Part shown: piece by piece, positions 43,007 to 51,989 of the stretch
How the letters are laid out: the number at the start of each line of letters is the position of its first letter
Numbering within the stretch: position 1 is the stretch's first letter
Assembly (NCBI RefSeq): GCF_032085515.1
Contig: NZ_JASXSX010000001.1
Location: forward strand, 496,001-560,000
Source: Gleimia hominis
Lineage (GTDB): Bacteria > Actinomycetota > Actinomycetes > Actinomycetales > Actinomycetaceae
Direction of reading: 5' to 3'
DNA length: 64,000 nucleotides
Position numbers and translations under genes: made by a program
The notes under the pieces: generated by a model
Seen by the model: only the letters and a program-made list of their open reading frames with translations
Told to the model about the DNA's origin: nothing
The model's database searches: none

Positions 43007-44317
43007 TTAAGACAGTAGGCCGCGAGCTTTTAACGCCAGGTAGTGGTCCACTACCGCCATCGGAAGGTTCTCCGCGTCGCGCTCAACCACGGACACGCCC
43101 ATGGCCTCAAGACCTGTAATTGCCTGACGGGAACGCTCCCGCAACGTTTCATACGCGGCGGCCCGGTACACGTCCGCGGCAGTGGTTTCGGCTTCATCGG
43201 TTGGCAGGTTTAAAATCCCATCTTCACTATCTGCAACCGACGCGATCATAACCCGGTGCTTATTCGCCAGCACACTCAACTGGGGGAGCAGCGCATCAGC
43301 CAGCACGGTCGGGTCGATTGAAGTGAAAATGACAATTAGCGACACCTTATTTCCCAAGCCATGCACCGCCGCCGCAAGCCTGGCCCAGTTCGCCTCTATC
43401 ATCTGCGGGTCCACGTGCATCAACGCGTGGGACACGTCGTTCAACGCGTCGGCGTTCGCAGGTCGCACCACTTGCTGTTCCACCTCGTTACTGCCCGCAA
43501 TCATCGAAATGTGATCACCAGCCCGCGCACAAACCGCAGACAGCAGCAAAGTTGCATCCATCGCCGTATCCAACCTGGGGGTGTCCGCAATGCGCGCTGC
43601 CATCACGCGGGAAGTGTCCAGTAGCATCACCACGTGCCGATCCCGCTCGGGCCGCCACGTGCGCACAATCAACTCATCGTCCGTGCGCGCCGTAGCCCGC
43701 CAGTCAATGGAACGCACGTCGTCGCCATCAACCCACTCGCGCAACGAGTCAAACTCCGTTCCCTGCCCGCGGATCCGCGCCGTTGCCATGCCCTCAACGG
43801 CACGCAACTTAGCGAACGCCACCGGAAGTTTTGCCTTAGAAGGAAACGCCGGGAGGGAATCCAACTCACCGGGGCATTCAAACGACAATTGGCGCGCCAC
43901 CAGCCTCATACGCCCCCACGAACGTACCGTAATCCGGTCGGTACACAACCGGCCCCGCCGCGTCGGCGTCAGGTCAGACGTGTGTTCCACGCTCTCACCA
44001 GCGCGAATGCGGGTAGAGAAAATGTGGTTGTGCGCTCCCGCAGAAGGCTGCCACGCGTCCCGCACATCCGCGCGCATATCCCTTTTACCCGCGTTCATAA
44101 TCGTGAGGGACGTGGTGGAAGGCTCACCCGCATGCACCGCGCTGGAACGCTCACGCCGCATCGACAACTTCCGCGGGCTCGCCGCAGTCGCATAATCCAA
44201 ACCGCACATCACCAGCACAAACACGAGCCACAAGCCAGCAACGTAACGCTGCTGCACAATCACCAACGGGATAATGCCCGCTAACAGTAAGGCGGCGGGA
44301 CGCCACGAAACACTCAT
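43007..44317 (-). CDS. DUF58 domain protein
   Basis: A 436-residue protein with two N-terminal membrane helices, an outer segment and the DUF58 motif RGQGTEFDSLREWVDGDDVRSIDWRATAR, followed by a von Willebrand A-like domain (VVMLLDTSRVM). DUF58 proteins act with MoxR ATPases. It overlaps the MoxR gene by 4 bp. Confidence 0.9.
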   Translation of the reverse strand: MSVSWRPAALLLAGIIPLVIVQQRYVAGLWLVFVLVMCGLDYATAASPRKLSMRRERSSAVHAGEPSTTSLTIMNAGKRDMRADVRDAWQPSAGAHNHIFSTRIRAGESVEHTSDLTPTRRGRLCTDRITVRSWGRMRLVARQLSFECPGELDSLPAFPSKAKLPVAFAKLRAVEGMATARIRGQGTEFDSLREWVDGDDVRSIDWRATARTDDELIVRTWRPERDRHVVMLLDTSRVMAARIADTPRLDTAMDATLLLSAVCARAGDHISMIAGSNEVEQQVVRPANADALNDVSHALMHVDPQMIEANWARLAAAVHGLGNKVSLIVIFTSIDPTVLADALLPQLSVLANKHRVMIASVADSEDGILNLPTDEAETTAADVYRAAAYETLRERSRQAITGLEAMGVSVVERDAENLPMAVVDHYLALKARGLLS

Positions 44318-45273
44318 CGCGGTACAGTCACCGAATCCAACGCCGACGCCAGCACGGACTCAACTTTCAACCCTTCAACCTCCGCTTCTGGCCGCAATGC
44401 CAACCGGTGCGCGATCGTGGGGAACACCAGGGACTTCACATCGTCCGGCGTCACAAAATCGCGGCCCGAAAGCCATGCCCACGCCCGCGCCGTCGCCAGC
44501 AACGCGGTTGCCGCACGCGGGGACATCCCTAAGTTCAACGACGGCGCAACCCGCGTGGCCCGCGCAATATCCACGATGTAGCCCACAACCTCATCGCGAA
44601 TCGACACGTCCTGCACCGCCCGCATCGCAGCCTGCAGATCCTCCCCACTGGCCACGGGCTGCAAGCCCGCCTCATCCAAATCAGACGGATCAAACCCGTG
44701 CGCGTGCCTAGACACAATCTCCACTTCCTGATCACGCGCCGGAATGTCCATGTTTATTTTCAGCATGAACCGGTCCAACTGCGCTTCTGGCAGCGGGTAA
44801 GTACCTTCGTACTCAATGGGGTTCTGCGTTGCCGCCACCATGAACGGTTTCGGTAGGTAATGCGGCTGCCCATCCACGCTCACCTGCCGTTCCGCCATCG
44901 ATTCCAGCAGCGCCGCCTGCGTTTTTGGAGGCGTGCGGTTAATCTCGTCCGCCAAGAACAGGTTCGTGAAAATCGGGCCGGCATGGAAGTTGAACTCGCC
45001 CGCCGCCCGGTTGTACATCAGAGACCCGGTAATGTCACCGGGCATGAGGTCCGGGGTGAACTGCACGCGTTTAGTGTCAAGCGAAAGTGCTTTCGACAGG
45101 GCGCGCACCAGCAGGGTTTTCGCGGTTCCTGGCACGCCTTCGAGGAGGACGTGCCCACCGGTGAGGAACCCGATCATCAGCCCGGTAACCGCGGCGTCTT
45201 GCCCCACCACGGCTTTGGACACCTCGGAACGCACGCGCAGTAGGGCGTCGCGAGGGTTTGTCGATTCAGTCAT
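44314..45273 (-). CDS. MoxR-family AAA ATPase
   Basis: A 319-residue AAA+ protein with Walker A GVPGTAKTLLVRAL, Walker B NLFLADEINRTPPKTQAALLE, and sensor FMVAATQNPIEYEGTYPLPEAQLDRF, all diagnostic of MoxR. These chaperone-like ATPases assemble or activate partner proteins with vWA domains, here the adjacent DUF58 protein. Overlaps by 8 bp with the upstream DUF4350 gene. Confidence 0.93.
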   Translation of the reverse strand: MTESTNPRDALLRVRSEVSKAVVGQDAAVTGLMIGFLTGGHVLLEGVPGTAKTLLVRALSKALSLDTKRVQFTPDLMPGDITGSLMYNRAAGEFNFHAGPIFTNLFLADEINRTPPKTQAALLESMAERQVSVDGQPHYLPKPFMVAATQNPIEYEGTYPLPEAQLDRFMLKINMDIPARDQEVEIVSRHAHGFDPSDLDEAGLQPVASGEDLQAAMRAVQDVSIRDEVVGYIVDIARATRVAPSLNLGMSPRAATALLATARAWAWLSGRDFVTPDDVKSLVFPTIAHRLALRPEAEVEGLKVESVLASALDSVTVPR

Positions 45274-46417
45274 GGGTAACCTCCTGAAGGATCTGCGTTA
45301 TTAGTCGGCTGTAATGAATGAGTTCTGTTTCGGAAACTATCTGTTTGCCGTACAGGGTGTCACGCACCTGGTTTTCTTCGCGCCCGGTTCGGGCGGCAAC
45401 CCGCCTCACCAGCACGGCGGGGTGGAAGTGTGTTCCCAGGCCGAAAGCGCGGGCCAGTTGGTGACGTGCGCCCACCCGGATGGCTTCTAACGGCACTCCC
45501 GGGTCTGCACTTTGCTCGTAGAGCCTCCCTAACGCTTCCGTGGTTTCTGTTGCGCGCACCACCACGGGGAGGGGCTCGGTTGCTAGGCGTCCGAACCGGC
45601 GGCCCCGCCACAGCATGAGGGCCAGCACCGCGAATCCGGCAAGCACTGCTGCGGAGTAGAACCACGGTGGCAGGAGCAGCAGGAACCCGGTTGCGGTGGG
45701 GTCCACTTCCGTCTTCGGGTCGAGGGCGGGCAGGTACCAGATTAAATCTTCGGATGCGGACAGGGACGCTAGGGCTGCTGCCGCATTGTCGTGGTATCGG
45801 ATTGATAGGTTCGTGTAGATCGTGGGGTCGCCAAGCAGTACAGTCTGAGGGTGCCGCTCGTTCGCAGGCAGGGTGAGGGCGGGTTCGCCAATACAGTTTT
45901 CGGGCGCGTTCTCGGTTGAAGCAGCGGTGAATCGCATCGCTAAACCGTCCACCATTTTCGCGTTCCCAAACACGCCGGCGGTGCAGTGGACGTTCAGGTA
46001 GGTAGTTTTGGCGATGGTTTGCGCTTGCCCAGCGCGCACGTTTATTCCCAGGTCGTGCAGCTGTTCTTGGCTTCCCCCCAGAAATATTGTGCGGCGCGCT
46101 TTCTTGAGGGCGTTTCTCACTTTCGCCACGTCTTTTTCTTCGATGGCGTCCGCGTCTGTAATCACCACCGTTTTGCCTTGCACGGCTTCCAACTGGTTGG
46201 CCCAGTGAATCGACTGGGTTTTCACCCCGTGCTGCTTTAATACTTGAACCACCGCTTTTGTCCCCATGGGGCCGGGTGACTTTGCGTCAAGCGGCACCTG
46301 TTCTTTCGACGAGGGGGCAAACCAGGCGAGTAGCACGACCGCAACCACCGCGATAACCACCCACATCACGATCGCTCGGGTGTTGCGAGTCAGCGGCTTA
46401 GATTCACTCATCGCCAC
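45266..46417 (-). CDS. DUF4350 domain membrane protein
   Basis: A 383-residue protein with an N-terminal helix, an outer DUF4350 domain (SPGPMGTKAVVQVLKQHGVKT; VVITDADAIEEKD) and a second helix (PPWFYSAAVLAGFAVLALML) before a cytoplasmic tail. Always found with MoxR, DUF58 and DUF4129; function unknown. Overlaps both neighbours, so the four-gene unit is translationally coupled. Confidence 0.85.
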   Translation of the reverse strand: MAMSESKPLTRNTRAIVMWVVIAVVAVVLLAWFAPSSKEQVPLDAKSPGPMGTKAVVQVLKQHGVKTQSIHWANQLEAVQGKTVVITDADAIEEKDVAKVRNALKKARRTIFLGGSQEQLHDLGINVRAGQAQTIAKTTYLNVHCTAGVFGNAKMVDGLAMRFTAASTENAPENCIGEPALTLPANERHPQTVLLGDPTIYTNLSIRYHDNAAAALASLSASEDLIWYLPALDPKTEVDPTATGFLLLLPPWFYSAAVLAGFAVLALMLWRGRRFGRLATEPLPVVVRATETTEALGRLYEQSADPGVPLEAIRVGARHQLARAFGLGTHFHPAVLVRRVAARTGREENQVRDTLYGKQIVSETELIHYSRLITQILQEVTHD

Positions 46418-47156
46418 CTCCTTGCGCTTCCGGACGACCCTGCGTTTCCGGGTGGCCTTGCGTTTCCGGACGCCCCTGCGTTTCCGAATGTCCCTGAGGT
46501 GACGGGTAGCTGTGAGATTCCGAGTATCCTTGAGGCGCTTGCTTGCGTTGGTGGGCAGCGCTCAGTTGTTCAAAAATCGCGAGGATCTGCTGCGCGTCCT
46601 CACGCGTGGTGCGCGGCGCTGGGGTTTGCGCGTACGCGGCGATGTTGAATGCGCGGGTGGCGTGTGTTGCCGCCGATTTCAGAGCAGGGAAATGTGCCTG
46701 CAGTTCCCGCTGCACGTCCCCGGCTGTTCGCCCAGGGGAGGCGTGCATGATTTTTGCGCGGTCCAACAGGGCCACCACTGCGCGGAACGCATCTATTACC
46801 GCGGCATCCGGATCAGTTTCCAAGGCGGCGCGGGCGCGGGATGCGTACTCTTCAGCACTCACAGTTGGGTCCAGCAAAGCGTCTTCAACGGAAGCTTCGC
46901 CACGGACTTTACGGTGTTTGCGGATCCTCCAGATTATTAGCCCAAGAACTGCAACGATTATGATTGCTGCGATGATCGCAACCGTGTACCCCACTTCATT
47001 TGGGGGTAAGTGGACGGCTGTGAGAAGTTCTTGAAGCCAGCGGTTGAACACCGCTTGGAGCATGTCGAACGTGTTGTATTCCGCGTGGGAGAGTTCGCGT
47101 TCCAACAGTTCCCGCGCCTCATCGGGATCTGGAGTAAATGCAGTGGAAACTAACAT
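46404..47156 (-). CDS. DUF4129 domain protein with repetitive tail
   Basis: A 250-residue protein with one helix (GYTVAIIAAIIIVAVLGLIIW) and a C-terminal DUF4129 region (SRAALETDPDAAVIDAFRAVVALLDR; SPGRTAGDVQREL). The tail after residue 205 is a repeat of six-residue GHPETQ-like units. First helix-containing member of the MoxR operon, just downstream of the GDPD-membrane-domain gene. Confidence 0.83.
   Translation of the reverse strand: MLVSTAFTPDPDEARELLERELSHAEYNTFDMLQAVFNRWLQELLTAVHLPPNEVGYTVAIIAAIIIVAVLGLIIWRIRKHRKVRGEASVEDALLDPTVSAEEYASRARAALETDPDAAVIDAFRAVVALLDRAKIMHASPGRTAGDVQRELQAHFPALKSAATHATRAFNIAAYAQTPAPRTTREDAQQILAIFEQLSAAHQRKQAPQGYSESHSYPSPQGHSETQGRPETQGHPETQGRPEAQGGGDE
46423..46494 (-). 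repeat. Four 18-bp repeats in the DUF4129 tail
   Basis: Copies begin at 46423, 46441, 46459 and 46477 (TGCGTTTCCGGRYGNCCC on the plus strand). They encode six-residue GRPETQ/GHPETQ units at the protein end. The period keeps the frame. Confidence 0.8.
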
Positions 47157-47174
47157 ATCCGCTGTATCTTCGTA

Positions 47175-48443
47175 TTAGTGAGTTTGCGACTCGTTCAGTA
47201 GCTGCATGTCGAAACCTTCTTTCCGGATCCGTTGGTCTACGTAAAGCATGGTTACCACACCCGCTTGGATTGGGATGGTTAGAACGAATGAGATTGCGTA
47301 GCTGATCGCGGTCACCGCAGCGGACAGCGCGGAAAGCGTTGCCGCGCTAGTGTTTGCGAGCCCCACAATCACACCTAACCCGATTGATAAGGGCATGGAG
47401 ATGACGCCAACGACGACGCTGATGGCGATCATGGTGAGAATCAGGATTCCAGCCAGTCGCCACGTATTTCCTTTAGAAAGTCGCCAGCTACGAAAAATAG
47501 CTTTGAGGGGGGAGAGTTTTTCTTCCACCACCGCGGGCATGGTTAGGGCGAAGCGGGCGTTCAACAAGGCTGCGATCAGGATCCCCACAATCGCCAGAAG
47601 AGGAATGACCCACACCAGGTGGATACTGTCGATCTGCGAGCTGGCGACTATGAAAATAGCAGCTGCAACCACCGCCGCGATCGTCACCAGCCCCACCGTT
47701 GTGGTGATTATTGAAATCACGATTCCCGCACCGAGCGCGGGCAATAGCCGTGGTTTCGCACCGGCCCACACTTGTTTTAGGTTCAGTTTGTAACCGCGTA
47801 CTGCCGCAAGCGTAACCAGTACCAGCATCGGGATCGCCAGCAGTGTGAGCAGCCCTGTGAGCAGCTGCGATCCAATGCTTTGCAGACCTACGGGGATGAA
47901 GGCCAGGATTAGCTGTTGCGGATCTTCCCCCAGTTCTGGCATTGGGGTGTTGGTGACGATTGCGCTAGAAACCCCCGCTAGGAGCGCGCCGATAATACCC
48001 ACCAGAACCGCGAGCCCAAGCGTGCCCGCCGGGTTAAAACGAATCAGGCTGAACACGGCTTCGAAAAAATCCGTTAACTTCAGCGGTCGGATTGGGATGA
48101 TCCCCGGTTTCACTACCGACCACCCGTAAGATGACGGGGGTTTGCTCCACGGGTTACTCACCTGAGTGTCCGTTTGCTGGTAATTCCCCTGGCTGTTCGC
48201 GCCTTGGGGGAGCATTTGCGCGTTTGCGCGACCTTCTTTGGGCTCTGAGTTGCCCTCACGGCTCATCTTTTCAGCACCAGGTTCTTCAGCGCCAGTGAAT
48301 TCAGGGCCCGTAGCCGGGTTCGTTTTTTCCCCTGAGGAGGTTGCTGCGTCGCCTGGTTCGAGTGGGTCAGCGTCACGGTTTTCCCGCGGCGGCTCCTCGG
48401 TTGGCCCTCCGGGGTTGACCCATGGGTTGTTGGCGTCGCTCAT
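47175..48443 (-). CDS. Glycerophosphoryl diester phosphodiesterase membrane-domain-like protein
   Basis: A 422-residue protein with a 130-residue Pro/Gly/Asn-rich cytoplasmic N-terminus (SNPWSKPPSSYGWSV; IPIRPLKLTDFFEAVF) and six helices. The pattern IPIRPLxLxDFFxAVF... ALLNARFALTMPAVVEEKLSPLKAIFRSW is that of the actinobacterial GDPD membrane-domain family, which lacks the catalytic domain. Membrane-shaping or envelope role is inferred from its place before the DUF4129/MoxR operon. Confidence 0.75.
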   Translation of the reverse strand: MSDANNPWVNPGGPTEEPPRENRDADPLEPGDAATSSGEKTNPATGPEFTGAEEPGAEKMSREGNSEPKEGRANAQMLPQGANSQGNYQQTDTQVSNPWSKPPSSYGWSVVKPGIIPIRPLKLTDFFEAVFSLIRFNPAGTLGLAVLVGIIGALLAGVSSAIVTNTPMPELGEDPQQLILAFIPVGLQSIGSQLLTGLLTLLAIPMLVLVTLAAVRGYKLNLKQVWAGAKPRLLPALGAGIVISIITTTVGLVTIAAVVAAAIFIVASSQIDSIHLVWVIPLLAIVGILIAALLNARFALTMPAVVEEKLSPLKAIFRSWRLSKGNTWRLAGILILTMIAISVVVGVISMPLSIGLGVIVGLANTSAATLSALSAAVTAISYAISFVLTIPIQAGVVTMLYVDQRIRKEGFDMQLLNESQTH

Positions 48444-48472
48444 GCGTTTTTCCTCCTCTAAATACCGGCTGT

Positions 48473-49510
48473 TCAGCCGTGTCTTAGTGTCAGTGCCTGC
48501 TTGTCGATGCGCACAAACACGTCTCGTGCCTTTCCAATCGTGTCACCGTCCACTTGCGTTAACCGCGGTTTTCGGGTGCGTGTCGAGATTGTTCGGGCTC
48601 TACGAAAGTCTAAACGACCGTCCGTGCCCGGTAAATAGCTTTGCTTAATTCCCACGCCCTGCGCAGCTATTTTGGAAAACAGGTCGAGCCACCCAATGAG
48701 CCCACTTTGCGTGGCGAACACGGTCACGTCAATTAGCCCGTCGTTAATCTGCGCGCCCGGCACCAGGGTGATCCCCGCCATCAGCTGGCTGCAGTTCGCG
48801 AACAAGATCGACCGGCCGGTAACGCGGTAGCGCCGGTGCCCATCCAGTTCCACTAACGTCTTAATATTTGGGACCTTGAGGGTGCGGGCTCCCGCTACCA
48901 CGTAAGCGCCCCACCCCATGTGTTTTTTCAAGCGTGTGTCCGTGCCGGCAAACAGTTCCGCATCCCACCCTTGGCCTGCGATTACGAGGAACGGGTACTC
49001 GTTGGCTGCCGGTGGGGTGACGTCGCGGGCACGCAGCATCTGTAAATGCGATTCGGGTAGCAGCCTCCCCTCAGGCAGTAACACCGGTGGTTCATCCCCG
49101 CGTTCAATGCGTAGCCACGAAATGTCGGCGTGCGAGTTGTAGCCGTAGAACGCGATCTCCACTGCTTCTGCCACGTCGTCTGGGGGAATCCCAATATTGC
49201 GGCCCAACAGGTTCCCGGTTCCGTACGGCAGTATTGCCAGCGGCACGTCCGTGTTCGCAACCCCCGCGGCAACGGCCCGCACCGTACCGTCTCCCCCCGC
49301 GGCTAGAACCAGCGAAGCACCCGCCGCTACCGCCCGGGCTGCCTGCCCCGTCCCGGGGTCCGTAACGCTCGTGGGCAACCACGTGGGTTCGCCCGCGTTC
49401 GTTTCTAAACAAAAACTCCGCACCAAACGCTTCAACCGGTGCAGCCGCGCGACCTTCGCGGGATTATAAATCACATACACGCCGCCGTGCGCGTGGGGGG
49501 TGGTCGTCAA
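48473..49510 (-). CDS. Diacylglycerol kinase family lipid kinase
   Basis: A 345-residue protein with the DagK catalytic signatures AAGGDGTVRAVAAG and LPYGTGNLLGRNIGIP. These kinases phosphorylate diacylglycerol or related lipids at the membrane, feeding phospholipid recycling. It lacks the fused second domain seen in some actinobacterial homologues. Single gene, divergent from serS. Confidence 0.9.
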   Translation of the reverse strand: MTTTPHAHGGVYVIYNPAKVARLHRLKRLVRSFCLETNAGEPTWLPTSVTDPGTGQAARAVAAGASLVLAAGGDGTVRAVAAGVANTDVPLAILPYGTGNLLGRNIGIPPDDVAEAVEIAFYGYNSHADISWLRIERGDEPPVLLPEGRLLPESHLQMLRARDVTPPAANEYPFLVIAGQGWDAELFAGTDTRLKKHMGWGAYVVAGARTLKVPNIKTLVELDGHRRYRVTGRSILFANCSQLMAGITLVPGAQINDGLIDVTVFATQSGLIGWLDLFSKIAAQGVGIKQSYLPGTDGRLDFRRARTISTRTRKPRLTQVDGDTIGKARDVFVRIDKQALTLRHG

Positions 49511-49629
49511 AACAAGCTCCTAACCAGACCGAAACCAAGCGTTTCAAAACACCGGTCTGCTAACAGCCAGTTTAACCGTAGCGACACGAAAACTGCCCGC
49601 GCGAATACCAGGCACCCGCTTACCCGCGG

Positions 49630-49641
49630 TAGTCTTAAAGC
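49630..49641 (+). promoter_or_regulatory. Possible leaderless promoter element of serS
   Basis: TAGTCT (49630-49635) ends 6 bp before ATG 49642 and no Shine-Dalgarno precedes the gene. This fits a TANNNT -10 with transcription starting at the ATG. No T-box was seen. Confidence 0.4.
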
Positions 49642-50916
49642 ATGATTGACCTGAAACAGCTTCGTGAGGACCCCCAACCAGCCCGCGATTCACAGATCGC
49701 TCGGGGCGCTGACCCAAATCTTGTAGATCAGATCCTGCAAGTCGATGAGGCCCGGCGCGCAGCCCTGCGTGATTTCGAAACGAAACGGGCCGAACAAAAG
49801 GCCGTGTCGAAATCAATCGGGAAAACCCCGAAAGAAGAACGCGCCGGAGTTCTCGAAAAAGCTAAAGCCCTCGCCGAAGAGGTGAAAACGCTAGAAGCCA
49901 AAGCGAATACGGCAGCTGAGGAACTAGAAAAACTTGCGCGCAGCCTCGACAATATTGTGCTGCCACAAGTCCCATCGGGTGGGGAAGACAAATTTGAGGT
50001 CCTGCGCCACGAAGGCGGAGCCCCCCGCGACTTCACCAAAGAAGGTTTTACTCCCAAAGACCACTTGGAACTGGCTGAAGGGCTCGACGCGATCGACATG
50101 AAACGCGGCGCAAAAGTATCCGGATCGCGCTTCTACTACCTCAAGGGTGTGGGGGCGCGGCTTGAACTAGCGCTGTTGACAATGGCGATGGACCAGGCGG
50201 TGGACGCCGGATTCACCCCGATGATGACCCCCACTTTGGTTACCCCACAAATCATGGGGGGCACCGGGTTCCTCGGGGAACATTCCGACGAAATCTACTA
50301 CCTGCCCGCCGACGACCTGTACTTAACGGGCACGTCCGAAGTGGCGCTCGCGGGCTACCACAAGGATGAGATTTTAGATTTAGATGAGGGGCCGCGGCGC
50401 TACATGGGGTGGTCCACGTGCTACCGGCGCGAAGCCGGTGCGGCGGGTAAGGACACGCGGGGGATTATTAGGGTCCACCAGTTCAATAAGGCAGAAATGT
50501 TCTCTTACTGCCCGCCGGAACAGGCGGAAAAGGAGCACGCTCGGTTGCTGGCGTGGGAAGAGCAGATGCTCGCGAAAGTAGAACTTCCCTACCGCGTGAT
50601 CGACACGGCGGCGGGCGACTTGGGCTCCTCGGCAGCCCGCAAGTTTGACTGCGAAGCATGGTTGCCCACCCAGGAGCGGTGGATGGAAGTGACCTCCACG
50701 TCTAACTGCACCACTTTCCAGGCGCGCCGGTTAAATATTCGCCAACGCAAAACCGACGGCAACGTGATTGCCGCAACCCTAAATGGGACGCTAGCGACCA
50801 CCCGTTGGATCGTAGCAATTTTGGAAAACCACCAGAATGCAGACGGTTCAATCAACGTTCCGCAGGCACTGCAGCCCTATATGGGTGGTGTAAGCGTGCT
50901 CGAACCCATACAGTAA
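49642..50916 (+). CDS. serS: Seryl-tRNA synthetase
   Basis: A 424-residue class II aminoacyl-tRNA synthetase: N-terminal coiled-coil arm (residues about 28-105), motif 2 RRYMGWSTCYRREAGAAGKD, and motif 3 near GTLATTRWIVAILE. It charges serine onto tRNA-Ser. The HAD phosphatase follows after 6 bp, so the two may be transcribed together. Confidence 0.97.
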   Translation: MIDLKQLREDPQPARDSQIARGADPNLVDQILQVDEARRAALRDFETKRAEQKAVSKSIGKTPKEERAGVLEKAKALAEEVKTLEAKANTAAEELEKLARSLDNIVLPQVPSGGEDKFEVLRHEGGAPRDFTKEGFTPKDHLELAEGLDAIDMKRGAKVSGSRFYYLKGVGARLELALLTMAMDQAVDAGFTPMMTPTLVTPQIMGGTGFLGEHSDEIYYLPADDLYLTGTSEVALAGYHKDEILDLDEGPRRYMGWSTCYRREAGAAGKDTRGIIRVHQFNKAEMFSYCPPEQAEKEHARLLAWEEQMLAKVELPYRVIDTAAGDLGSSAARKFDCEAWLPTQERWMEVTSTSNCTTFQARRLNIRQRKTDGNVIAATLNGTLATTRWIVAILENHQNADGSINVPQALQPYMGGVSVLEPIQ

Positions 50917-50922
50917 GGAGCG

Positions 50923-51828
50923 ATGAGTAATCCATTACTGACACCGCCGCCTACCACACTTCCGCCGATGCCGTTCGAGCATCTGCTGGACCAGGCGGCA
51001 GCGGATTTACCCGGCACCCTCGAGCAAGCGGGGCCGAACCTGCTGGTGGCACTTGACCTGGACGGGACTTTACTGACTGTAGACGGGGCCACCCCTAGGT
51101 CTAAACAAGCGGTTGCCCAGCTGCAGGACGCGGGCGCGCACGTGGTGCTTTCTACCGGACGGGGGATCAACGCGACCCTGCCGGTGTTGGAGGAAGTGGG
51201 GATCCGTGACGGTTGGGCCGTGTGCTCCAACGGGGCGATTACCCTGCAAATAACCGATGGGCACGCGCAGGCGGTGCAGCGGTTCGACTTTGACCCCCAG
51301 CCAACCATCTCCACGATTGTCACGGAGTTCCCCGACGCGTTCTTTGGATGCGAACGCCTCCCCATGGGCTACTGGCTGTCGCGCCCGTTCCCACCCGGGG
51401 AACTACTGGAGGACGAACACACCGTGATAGTTAAAGACATCGCGGACGTCGCCAGCACTCGCACCACCAAACTGATAGTGCGGGAACTGAATGTTACGCG
51501 CGACGAGTTCGCGCAGCGCATCGGCCAGCTAGACCTGCCGGGCGTGGAAATCGCCGTTGGGTGGACCGCCTGGTTGGACGTCAGTGCGGAAGGGGTCACC
51601 AAAGCCTCCGGGTTAGAAGCACTGCGCGAACAACTGGGGGTACCAGAAACCGGTACTGTTGCGATCGGTGATGGGACCAACGACCTAGCGATGCTGCAGT
51701 GGGCACACCACGGCGTCGCCATGCAGGGAGCAAGCGACGAAGTTAAAGCAGCTGCAAACGCCGTCACCGGCCCCGCCGAATACGATGGCGCACCTGCAGT
51801 TATGGCCGCATTACTAGGGAAACGGTAG
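50923..51828 (+). CDS. Cof-type HAD hydrolase
   Basis: A 301-residue protein of the HAD superfamily (Cof/YbjI type). Nucleophile loop LDLDGTLLT, cap domain in the middle, and AIGDGTNDLAML for metal binding. These dephosphorylate sugar phosphates, flavins or other small molecules. About 40 N-terminal residues precede the core, a little longer than usual. Confidence 0.88.
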   Translation: MSNPLLTPPPTTLPPMPFEHLLDQAAADLPGTLEQAGPNLLVALDLDGTLLTVDGATPRSKQAVAQLQDAGAHVVLSTGRGINATLPVLEEVGIRDGWAVCSNGAITLQITDGHAQAVQRFDFDPQPTISTIVTEFPDAFFGCERLPMGYWLSRPFPPGELLEDEHTVIVKDIADVASTRTTKLIVRELNVTRDEFAQRIGQLDLPGVEIAVGWTAWLDVSAEGVTKASGLEALREQLGVPETGTVAIGDGTNDLAMLQWAHHGVAMQGASDEVKAAANAVTGPAEYDGAPAVMAALLGKR

Positions 51829-51875
51829 CGCCGCTAACCACCCTCAAGAAACCACAAAAATTCCATTCGTGAACT

Positions 51876-51895
51876 AGATCGCACAGGTGTGATCT
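51876..51895. promoter_or_regulatory. Inverted repeat upstream of pflB
   Basis: AGATCGCACAGGTGTGATCT: arms AGATCGCAC and GTGTGATCT (8 of 9 pairing) flank a 2-base centre, 94 bp before the pflB start. Candidate operator for oxygen or carbon control; it is not the FNR or GlxR consensus. Confidence 0.5.
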
Positions 51896-51989
51896 TTAAA
51901 TCCAACTGAGGAACCGCCTCGCAAGCTCGGATACGATTAGGAAGTAGTAGAAAAACCGTAAATATAAGCACGTCTAAGGAGATGAGAAA

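Noticed and set aside
49511..49641. T-box or other leader element before serS
   Set aside because: No T-box core, no specifier stem and no terminator seen; a leaderless start fits better.
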